Shown: positions 7,301 through 14,264 of the stretch, piece by piece | How positions within the stretch are numbered: position 1 is the stretch's first letter | How the letters are laid out: each line of letters begins with the position of its first letter | DNA from: Chloroflexota bacterium | Lineage (GTDB): Bacteria > Chloroflexota > Anaerolineae > Anaerolineales > UBA11858 | Assembly (NCBI GenBank): GCA_003648195.1 | Contig: QMOK01000004.1 | Span: forward strand, 1-34,334 | Direction: 5' to 3' | Length of the DNA: 34,334 nucleotides | Notes under the pieces: generated by a model | What the model saw: only the letters and a program-made list of their open reading frames with translations | What the model was told of the DNA's origin: nothing | Databases searched by the model: none | Translations under genes and position numbers: made by a program

Positions 7301-9138
7301 TGGCTGACTACGCGAAATCCCTCCCCAACGTAGTCCACGCTGAGGATAACCTATACACCTGCTCTCAGGACACTATCGCTCACATCACCGATCAGGTCAA
7401 AGAATTGGGGCTGACCCGCGTTGTGGTTGCTTCGTGCTCGCCAATCACGCATGAGGCTCTCTTCCAAGACGCCATCCGCCAGGGCGGGTTGAATCCCTAT
7501 CTTTTCGAGATGGCCAACATCCGCAATCAATGCTCTTGGGTACACTCCGATGACTGGGATACTGCCACAGAAAAAGCTAAATCTCTGGTGCGCATGTCGG
7601 TAGCTAAGGCCGCATATCTTGAAGCTCTTCAAATTTCTAAGATAGATGTGAACAATGCCGCCTTAATCATTGGTGGAGGAACGGCCGGGATGACCGCCGC
7701 GCTCAATTTGGCAAAGCAAGGATTCCCCGTACATTTGGTGGAACGAGAAGACGAGCTAGGCGGCAATTTGCGGCACTTGCGGTATTTCGCGAACACCTTA
7801 GGGAATGGCGCAGGAGGAAATGGTAAACAGGGGAGTAGTAAGCTGGTAAATTGGGAAACACAATCTCCCGATACACCAATTTCCCAATCTCCCAATTTCT
7901 TATCCACCACGCCCAAAGAATATTTGGCCAAGACAATAGCCAATATAGGGAGACATCCCCTTATCACCATTCACCTGAACACGGAATTGTCCGAAACAGA
8001 TGGCTTCAAAGGGAACTTCACGTCCATCCTCAACCATAATGATGAATCCATAGAAGTGCGTCACGGCGTGATTATTATTGCCACGGGCGGGGAAGAATAC
8101 AAAGGTAAGGAATACAGTTACGGCCAAGATGAACGCATTATGACGCAGCTAGAGTTCGAGCAAATGATGGCAGGAGGGCAGGAAAGCAAAAGAGCAGAGG
8201 AGCAGGAGAGCGATGGAGCAGGAGAAAACCAATCCACCAATACCCAATCTCCCAATCTACCATCTTCCGTTGTTATGATTCAATGCGTGGGGCCGGCTGA
8301 GAAATACTGCAGCCGCATTTGTTGCACTACAGCCTTAAAAAATGCTCTAAAACTAAAAGAACTGAAACCGGAAGCAGAAGTCATTATCATCTATCGTGAC
8401 ATCCGCACATACGGCTTTAGAGAACATATATACACCGAGGCAAGACGAGCCGGCGTCCGCTTTGTGCACTATGAGTTTGAGAATAAGCCCAAGGTTGAAA
8501 TTGGGGAATCGGCTACGGAGCAAATTAAAATCCGCGTTTGGGAGCCAATGCTAGGACGAGAATTAGAGTTGCGCCCAGACATTCTGGTACTATCTACGCC
8601 TGTTGTTCCCGCCAAAGGCGCATCAGAGCTAGCCAGCCGACTAAAACTCTCTTCCGACATGGAAGGCTTCTTCTTGGAAGCTCATGTCAAACTCCGTCCA
8701 GTGGATTTCGCCGCTGATGGTATCTATATGGCAGGGATGGCGCATTACCCCAAATTCTTAGACGAAACCATTGCCCAGGCGCAGGCAGCCGCTTCTCGGG
8801 CCGCTATTACCCTCTCTAAAGAGACTATGATGACCAGCGCACAGGTCGCTCACGTAGACCCCGATAAATGCGTGGGGTGCCTCACTTGTGTGCGTATTTG
8901 CCCTTATAATGTACCTAAAATCTCCAACGAATTTTCCGGTATTGGGAAAATTGGTGGAGCCGCCTATATTGAGCCAGCCGTATGTCACGGGTGCGGCTCC
9001 TGCGCCTCAGAATGTCCAGCCAAGGCCATTGAGTTGCTACACTACAAAGATATACAAACAATGGAAAAACTGAGTGCGCTGTTTGCGAATAGACCGCAGG
9101 AGCAAATTATTGAGACGATTCCAGTTATGGGAAGCTAA
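4366..9138 (+). CDS. hdrA: HdrA / GltD(NfnB)-like / HdrA multidomain fusion, FAD and Fe-S electron-transfer protein
   Basis: 1590 aa: HdrA FAD motif (VVGGGIAGMQASLELAEQGF, GGHMAQFDKTYPTNDCAMC), CVGCGDCIEACP, then GltD-like APCRDACPAGQRAQGYIALIGEGRWDDA / VAIIGAGPCGLTAAQDVIQAGYPVTVFEA, a return to HdrA, then a second HdrA (VCHCGSNIGGYLDV..., ALIIGGGTAGMTAALNLAKQGF) with a C-terminal 2x[4Fe-4S] ferredoxin domain. Confidence 0.88.
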   Translation: MTISTIKNPHRENPVGAVMVVGGGIAGMQASLELAEQGFKVYIIEKKAAIGGHMAQFDKTYPTNDCAMCTISPKLVETGNHPNIEILTKSEVIDIAGQAGNFRAQIHQEARYIDVEKCVGCGDCIEACPAVVPNVEFEAGLISRHAIYQLYPQAIPNAFSITKLGIAPCRDACPAGQRAQGYIALIGEGRWDDAMRVIKMDNPFPGICGRICNHRCEDACNRGLVDEPINIRALKRSVTDKIYAQPREPVEPAEILYPDKPVAIIGAGPCGLTAAQDVIQAGYPVTVFEAMPVAGGMLRLGVPEYRLPTEVIEREVQDIVDLGIDLRLNHRVDDLDKIFAEGFESVLISVGAHEGIRLPIPGAKLDGVIINTHFLRDVRLGHYERKDNQPLNTPDGVPLGPKVLVLGGGNVAIDCARSAIRLGCEVHLTCLESREEMPAHAWEVNAAEEEGVHLHPGRTFERILGDQNGRVRGLECTKVDSFHFDESGHLHLDKIPDSQHILDCQTVIFSIGQRAGLAFIPEDAGVGLTEKRTIAVNPNTFATSRPGVFAAGDSVSGTAFVIEAVANGHKAAHSITLYLQGQPLEPFPEPNLPVVNFTQQEIDERIARGEITLQPRVPMPEVPVEKRIDNFVEVEGCYDEASARAEAARCLACGVCSECMSCVEACQRDAIIHDDPDKTIELNIGAVVMAPGYQTFNASLSEEYGLGRYPNVVTSLQYERMLSASGPTGGHVERPSDDGRPKRIAFLQCVGSRDQSHDYCSSVCCMYAAKEAIMTLEHAKTEARDGDGNNDVHCQVFFMDTRAYSKNYEEYYQRARKKYGVEYTRCRISELKQNPQNHNLLIRYSENGAAPIEKEFDMVVLSVGMEISDSVKELSRQMDIELNEYGFCHTTLFDPLQTSRPGIYVAGPFREPKDISESVTEATGTAAKVAELLAPARNTLTVKKEYPPEIDVSGQDPRIGVFVCHCGSNIGGYLDVPLVADYAKSLPNVVHAEDNLYTCSQDTIAHITDQVKELGLTRVVVASCSPITHEALFQDAIRQGGLNPYLFEMANIRNQCSWVHSDDWDTATEKAKSLVRMSVAKAAYLEALQISKIDVNNAALIIGGGTAGMTAALNLAKQGFPVHLVEREDELGGNLRHLRYFANTLGNGAGGNGKQGSSKLVNWETQSPDTPISQSPNFLSTTPKEYLAKTIANIGRHPLITIHLNTELSETDGFKGNFTSILNHNDESIEVRHGVIIIATGGEEYKGKEYSYGQDERIMTQLEFEQMMAGGQESKRAEEQESDGAGENQSTNTQSPNLPSSVVMIQCVGPAEKYCSRICCTTALKNALKLKELKPEAEVIIIYRDIRTYGFREHIYTEARRAGVRFVHYEFENKPKVEIGESATEQIKIRVWEPMLGRELELRPDILVLSTPVVPAKGASELASRLKLSSDMEGFFLEAHVKLRPVDFAADGIYMAGMAHYPKFLDETIAQAQAAASRAAITLSKETMMTSAQVAHVDPDKCVGCLTCVRICPYNVPKISNEFSGIGKIGGAAYIEPAVCHGCGSCASECPAKAIELLHYKDIQTMEKLSALFANRPQEQIIETIPVMGS

Positions 9139-9166
9139 GAGACTAAAACCAAGGACACTGACTATT

Positions 9167-9214
9167 GACTACCCAACTACCCCACCGTCAAACTATCCAA
9201 CTACCCCACCACAG
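9167..9214 (+). repeat. Two tandem 24-bp imperfect repeats in spacer
   Basis: GACTACCCAACTACCCCACCGTCA then AACTATCCAACTACCCCACCACAG. Confidence 0.7.
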
Positions 9215-9228
9215 GACTACACAACACT

Positions 9229-9690
9229 ATGACTGAAGACTTCTCCCCCGAAATTGTTGCTTTTTGTTGCCATTACTGCGCTTATGCCGCCGCGGACTTG
9301 GCAGGCTCTCTGCGCTTAGAGTATCCCCCCAGCATCAAGATCATCAAACTGCCTTGTTCTGGTAAGTATGACCCCATCTACGCCTTGAAAGCATTCGAGG
9401 AAGGCGCAGACGGTGTAATGGTGGCCGGTTGAATGCCCGGCGACTGCCATTACCTGGAAGGTAATTACCAAGCCCGAAGACGAGTTGAATACACTAGAAA
9501 ACTGCTGGAAGCTATCGGCATTAATGGCCGGCGAATCCAGATGATTAACGTATCCGCGGCCATGGGTGGCAAATTTGCATCTTCGGTAGCCGAAATGACA
9601 GCAGAAATCCAGCGGATAGGACCAAATCCATTGCGCAAACCGCCAAACGCGAAAGAAATTAATAGCGTAATTGCTCAAAACCCCAGTTGA
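9229..9690 (+). CDS. mvhD: MvhD/VhuD-like delta subunit with in-frame TGA read as selenocysteine (candidate selenoprotein)
   Basis: ORFs 9229-9432 and 9433-9690 share one frame, split only by TGA 9430-9432. ...GADGVMVAG-U-MPGDCHYLEGN... aligns with GADGVMVLGCHIGDCHYGNGN of the other MvhD at 21501-21929. Confidence 0.8.
9449..9465 (+). promoter_or_regulatory. Candidate bacterial SECIS hairpin
   Basis: ATTACC (9449-9454), loop TGGAA, GGTAAT (9460-9465); loop begins 23 nt after the TGA and has G at its second position. Confidence 0.6.
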
Positions 9691-9700
9691 GAGATAGCGT

Positions 9701-9737
9701 ATGCCCTGCACTTCAGAGCATTAGAAGTGCAGGGCAT
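9701..9737. repeat. Perfect 14-bp stem-loop downstream of mvhD
   Basis: ATGCCCTGCACTTC (9701-9714), 9-nt loop, GAAGTGCAGGGCAT (9724-9737); no following T tract. Confidence 0.75.
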
Positions 9738-9871
9738 CTGCGTAATGGACTATTTTCTGGCAACTCAAATGCGGCGCATCTAAAAACCGCCGCAATGCAC
9801 ATCTCTATTTTAAGCAAATACGAAATAGCGGCATCAAAATTCAAGCCAAGCGCAGATAATCGACAACCTAG

Positions 9872-10062
9872 AAATCGACAAAACCCAAAAGAAGAGTGAC
9901 ATATATCCAAAATTTATTGGCAGAAATTGGGCTAGAACCACAGCGTATCAAGATGTATAATATGTCGGCGGCCATGGCAGGTGAATTTGTCGCCAAAGCA
10001 AAAGAAATGACTGAAATTATACAGCCCTTGGGCCTAATCCATTACGAAACGATACAAAATGA
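9872..10062 (+). pseudogene. Decayed C-terminal fragment of a second mvhD
   Basis: PKRRVTYIQNLLAEIGLEPQRIKMYNMSAAMAGEFVAKAKEMTEIIQPLG is homologous to the C-terminal half of MvhD. A 1-nt frameshift near 10030 then restores PNPLRNDTK*; the N-terminal half is missing. Confidence 0.8.
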
Positions 10063-10074
10063 TTGGAGGTAGAA

Positions 10075-10764
10075 ATGATTATTGCCGAACAAAAGCCTTT
10101 AGAGGAAATTAAACACTTGCTCGGAGATGCGAAAAAAGTGTTGGTTGTGGGGTGTGGTACATGCGTAACAGTATGTTTCGCAGGCGGCGACCGTGAAGCC
10201 CAAATTATGGCCGCTTCCCTGCGGATGTCTTCCAAACTTGACGGACATCCCATGGAAGTCACCGATATTACCGTCCAACGCCAGTGTGAATGGGAATATT
10301 TGGATGAGATCGAAAACGAAATCAAGGAAGCCGATATTGTCCTATCCCTAGGCTGCGGCATTGGCGTGCAAGCCATAGCCGAACACTTTCCCGACTGCTG
10401 GGTAGTCCCCGGCTTAAACACAACATTCATGGGATTGCCGTCTGAGCAAGGCGTCTGGGAAGAGCGTTGCATGGCCTGCGGAAATTGTGTTTTGGGATTG
10501 ACTGGCGGCATCTGCCCGATTGCTCGCTGCTCCAAATCACTCCTCAATGGCCCTTGCGGCGGCTCAGAAGATGGTCACTGCGAAATTGATCCAGACGTCC
10601 CCTGCGCTTGGCAATTGATCTATGACCGGCTAGAGAGCAAAGGTAAACTTGACCTGCTCTTAGAAATAGAACCCCCTAAAGACTGGAGTACGGCCCACGA
10701 TGGCGGTCCACGCAAAATCGTGCGGGAAGACTTACGGCTAGAAATCGAAGAAGCGGAGGCATAA
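10075..10764 (+). CDS. metV: MetV-like methylenetetrahydrofolate reductase partner (zinc-finger/C-terminal domain protein)
   Basis: KVLVVGCGTCVTVCFAGGDREAQIMAASLR..., CMACGNCVLGLTGGICPIARCSKSLLNGPCGG; RBS GGAGG before ATG 10075; followed directly by metF. Confidence 0.85.
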   Translation: MIIAEQKPLEEIKHLLGDAKKVLVVGCGTCVTVCFAGGDREAQIMAASLRMSSKLDGHPMEVTDITVQRQCEWEYLDEIENEIKEADIVLSLGCGIGVQAIAEHFPDCWVVPGLNTTFMGLPSEQGVWEERCMACGNCVLGLTGGICPIARCSKSLLNGPCGGSEDGHCEIDPDVPCAWQLIYDRLESKGKLDLLLEIEPPKDWSTAHDGGPRKIVREDLRLEIEEAEA

Positions 10765-10767
10765 ACA

Positions 10768-11784
10768 ATGACATCAAACGAAAATAACAATGGCTATCTC
10801 GTAGGCACCACGCTAGAAAGAATGTTAAAGGCAGGCCACTTTGCCGTCACCGGCGAGCTGGGGCCTCCCCAAAGCGCAGACGGGAATGTGATCCGTGAAA
10901 AAGCAGCTCTCCTAAAAGGCTACGTGGACGGCGTCAACCTCACCGACAACCAAACCGCCATCGTGCGCATATCCAGCATTGCAGCCGGTGCCATCCTCAT
11001 CCAAGAAGGACTTGAACCTATCATCCAAATGACCTGCCGAGACCGCAACCGCCTGGCCATCCAAGCCGATTTACTCGGCGCCTACGCCCTTGGAATTCGT
11101 AACTTGCTCTGCCTCACTGGCGATCACCAAATCTTCGGCAACCACCCTACCGCGAAACACGTCTTTGATATGGACTCTATCCAATTGGTGCAAATGGTTA
11201 CTAAAATGCGCGATCAAAAAGTCTTCCAATGCGGAGAGGAATTCAAAGGTCAGGAACCGCGCTTCTTAGTTGGAGCAGCATCAGCTCCACTTGCAGACCC
11301 CTTGGGTTTTCGCCCCTACCGTCTCGCCAAAAAAATCAAAGCTGGAGCTAACTTCATCCAAACCCAGCTCGTCTACGACATTGAAGCTTTCGCCAAATTC
11401 ATGGAAAAAATCCGTGAGATGGGACTTCACGAAAAAACCTCTATCCTAGTTGGTGTGGGGCCGCTGAAAAGCCCCGGCATGGCCCGTTACATGAAAAACA
11501 ATGTTCCTGGAATTGACGTCCCTGACGAGATTATTAAACGCATGTCCGCCGCCGGAAAAGGAGAACCTTGGTTCGGAAAAAAGAACGCCGACATGACCAA
11601 AGAAGAGAAACGCGCCCGCTCGAAAGCCCGCCAAGCAGAGGGCATCCAAGTTTGTATTGATCTCATCAAACAACTACGCGAAATTGAAGGCGTAGCAGGC
11701 GTCCACATCATGGCCATTGAATGGGAAAAAGCCGTCAAACCCATTGTAGAGGGAGCGGGATTGTACCCCCGACCGAGTGTTTAA
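10768..11784 (+). CDS. metF: Methylenetetrahydrofolate reductase
   Basis: FAVTGELGPPQSADGNVIREKAALLKGYVDGVNLTDNQTAIVRIS..., LLCLTGDH, GANFIQTQLVYD motifs. Confidence 0.92.
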   Translation: MTSNENNNGYLVGTTLERMLKAGHFAVTGELGPPQSADGNVIREKAALLKGYVDGVNLTDNQTAIVRISSIAAGAILIQEGLEPIIQMTCRDRNRLAIQADLLGAYALGIRNLLCLTGDHQIFGNHPTAKHVFDMDSIQLVQMVTKMRDQKVFQCGEEFKGQEPRFLVGAASAPLADPLGFRPYRLAKKIKAGANFIQTQLVYDIEAFAKFMEKIREMGLHEKTSILVGVGPLKSPGMARYMKNNVPGIDVPDEIIKRMSAAGKGEPWFGKKNADMTKEEKRARSKARQAEGIQVCIDLIKQLREIEGVAGVHIMAIEWEKAVKPIVEGAGLYPRPSV

Positions 11785-11831
11785 AACGTTAAACCTTTCA
11801 ACGTTCAACGTTTAACATCGAGGAGAACCTA

Positions 11832-13265
11832 ATGGAAGAAGAGAAACAACAAGCAACGCAATCCATAACCATCACAAGCGACTTAGCCAAACGCATCCAA
11901 GAAGAAATAGGCCAAAATGTTTATCTATGCTACCAATGTGTAAAATGCACCAGCGGATGCCCCGTAGCCGAATTCTTCGACTGGCAGCCTAACCAAATCA
12001 TGCGGGCCGTACAACTAGGACAAGAAGATATTGCCCTAGAATCCAAAACTATATGGCTCTGTGCCGCTTGCCAAACCTGCACTACCCGCTGCCCTCAAGG
12101 ACTAGACATCGCAGGCATCATGGAATTCCTAGCCCGTGAATCCCTAAAACGCGGCATCAAGCCCCAAGTGCCCGCTGTTAAAGCTTTCAACCAAGCTTTC
12201 TTACGAGAAATAAATATCTGGGGACGCAGCTACGAACCCGGCATCATGGTCGAAATGGGTCTCCAAGACCCATTGCCGCTCCTCAAAGACATTGATATCT
12301 ATATGGCCATGCTCAAAAAACGAAAAGTGGCCTTCTTTCCTGACCCCACCCGCAAGCCCAGCCATCGCAAGGCCAAACCCATTGAGGGAGCCTCAGATGC
12401 CATAGGCTATTACCCCGGCTGCTCACTGGAAACAACGGCTACCGAATTCAATATCTCCTCGAAAGCAGTTTGCGAAGCCATCGGCATAAAATTAATCGAA
12501 CCCAAAGGATGGATTTGCTGTGGAAGCACACCCGCTCACAAAGCAGACCCACAAGCCGCCATAGAATACCCTATGGAAAATCTGGCCCTCTTTGAAAAGA
12601 GTGGATTCACAGAAGTCACCATGCCCTGCGCTTCTTGCTACAACCGCCACAAAACCGTCCAACACGAAATCCGAGAACACGCCGACCTCAAAGCCTCCGT
12701 AGACAAAACCTTGAAATATGAATACCAAGATTCAGTATACGTCAGCACACTGCCCGAAGCCATCTACAAACACATTGGCCCGAAGCGCGTCTCCGAGAAA
12801 GTTGCCAAACCACTCAAAGACCTACACCTGGCTTGCTACTACGGCTGCCTGCTCACCCGTCCCCCCGAAGTAACTGGCGCACCCAACCACGAAAACCCCA
12901 CCGACATGGATGAACTCATGGTTGCCCTGGGAGCCGAAGTACACGACTGGTCTTACAAAACCACCTGCTGTGGAGCAGCTCACGCCCTCAGCCGTCCCGA
13001 CATCATCCTGAAGTTGAGCGGAAACATCATCAAACACGCCCGAGAAGCCGGTGCCGAAGCCATAGTCGTCTCCTGCCCCCTCTGCCACATGAACCTGGAC
13101 GCCCGCCAAATTCAAATGGAACTCGACGAACCCATGCCCATCCTCTACTTCACCCAACTCATGGCCGTAGCCCTCGGACTGCCCCTAAAATCTATCGGCC
13201 TCAACAAAAACATCATTGACCCTCGACCTCTTCTAAAATCGAAAGGCCTCCTCCCCAACGCGTAA
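11832..13265 (+). CDS. hdrCB: Heterodisulfide reductase HdrC-HdrB fusion
   Basis: N-terminal HdrC (CYQCVKCTSGCP, CAACQTCTTRCPQG) fused to HdrB with two CCG domains (YYPGCSLE...ICCGS...PCASC; CYYGCLLTRP...TTCCGAAH...CPLCHMNLD). Confidence 0.92.
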   Translation: MEEEKQQATQSITITSDLAKRIQEEIGQNVYLCYQCVKCTSGCPVAEFFDWQPNQIMRAVQLGQEDIALESKTIWLCAACQTCTTRCPQGLDIAGIMEFLARESLKRGIKPQVPAVKAFNQAFLREINIWGRSYEPGIMVEMGLQDPLPLLKDIDIYMAMLKKRKVAFFPDPTRKPSHRKAKPIEGASDAIGYYPGCSLETTATEFNISSKAVCEAIGIKLIEPKGWICCGSTPAHKADPQAAIEYPMENLALFEKSGFTEVTMPCASCYNRHKTVQHEIREHADLKASVDKTLKYEYQDSVYVSTLPEAIYKHIGPKRVSEKVAKPLKDLHLACYYGCLLTRPPEVTGAPNHENPTDMDELMVALGAEVHDWSYKTTCCGAAHALSRPDIILKLSGNIIKHAREAGAEAIVVSCPLCHMNLDARQIQMELDEPMPILYFTQLMAVALGLPLKSIGLNKNIIDPRPLLKSKGLLPNA

Positions 13266-13282
13266 AGCCACCACATCAATCC

Positions 13283-13318
13283 AATCCCCCCGCATCACAA
13301 AAGCGGGGGGATTTTTTT
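13283..13318 (+). terminator. Rho-independent terminator of the hdrA-hdrCB operon
   Basis: AATCCCCCCGC ... GCGGGGGGATTTTTTT. Confidence 0.9.
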
Positions 13319-13845
13319 ATTTAAGCAACAGGCTACACGCAGCATTTTTCAGGGGGATAACCAAATCGTGTGCCGCCTTTAGACATTCTTCAAACCTCCA
13401 ACCAAAAACCTGTCCCCTACGTTCATAAACCTGAAATTTGTGGGAATGTCTGCTCCCAAACGAATTTGCCCCTCCCCAACAAATTGCCATTTACCCACCC
13501 GCTGACCTCCCAATTCCTTACTTACGGTTTAATCGAAAATAGCTTTCACCAAGTAACGCGGCCAATCAGAATAACCACATTACTTGGACAACGAAACCAC
13601 GAAGTTAATATGGATAACCATTTAGTAGTATTGTCAAGTGTAATTTGATGTGTTCGCAGTAGAGCACGCGAGTGCCCATTTTAGGGGACAGGCAAGCTCT
13701 CGTTCGCTACTACAAGCCATCATTTCATGTTTGACAAAACATCAGTATATAGAATTCATGAATAGGTGCTTATAGTCACCTTGTATAATAGAAAAAACTC
13801 GTGTATACTTTTATTATTAAAAACTCTTGAAGTAGGAGAAAGCAA

Positions 13846-14232
13846 ATGACTATTCGCGAGTTACTAGAGCTAATTGAAGGTGAGGTAATCACAGAGAACA
13901 TAGATCTAGACCAAAAAGTCAAAATGGGGTGTGGTTCAGATCTGATGAGCGATGTGCTGGCATTCACCCACGAGGGAACGGTATTAATGTCTGGCCTCAC
14001 TAACCCACAAGTGGTGCGCACAGCCGAGATAGCTGACATCAAGGCCATCGTCTTCGTACGGGGCAAATATCCTCCTCAAAAAACCATTGACCTAGCTAAA
14101 GAAAAAAACATCCCCCTCCTAGCATCCAAATACACCATGTTTGAGACTTGCGGCCGAATTTACGCCTCTGGCTTGCCTAGTTGTGGTGTCTTTGACCTTA
14201 CCACTCGCCAGTGGGAGGATAAATTTAAATAA
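13846..14232 (+). CDS. DRTGG-domain protein
   Basis: MTIRELLELIEGEVIT...GSDLMSDVLAF...VLMSGLTNPQVVRTAEIADIKAIVFVRGKYP: DRTGG-like fold; RBS AGGAG. Confidence 0.75.
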   Translation: MTIRELLELIEGEVITENIDLDQKVKMGCGSDLMSDVLAFTHEGTVLMSGLTNPQVVRTAEIADIKAIVFVRGKYPPQKTIDLAKEKNIPLLASKYTMFETCGRIYASGLPSCGVFDLTTRQWEDKFK

Positions 14233-14264
14233 ATACGCACTTTTATAACTCATCATAATCAACC

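Noticed and set aside
4792-8988. Many antisense ORFs across the hdrA fusion (for example 5656-6084 minus, 7629-7970 minus)
   Set aside because: Expected by-products of codon bias on the opposite strand of a strongly supported gene; no RBS or motifs seen.
9167-9214. Possible CRISPR-like repeat
   Set aside because: Only two directly abutting 24-bp units without spacers; better described as a short tandem repeat.
9229-9690. Two separate genes split at TGA-ATG (translational coupling)
   Set aside because: The break removes a conserved metal-binding motif mid-domain at an exact Cys position; Sec readthrough is simpler, although restart or mutation is not formally excluded.
9687-9899. 70-aa ORF between mvhD and its relic
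   Set aside because: Composition and lack of RBS or recognisable motifs suggest chance; it overlaps the perfect hairpin and the start of the mvhD relic in another frame.
13370-13648. 92-aa ORF in the gap before the DRTGG operon
   Set aside because: No plausible RBS or domain signature, and odd composition; it follows a terminator in a region that looks noncoding.
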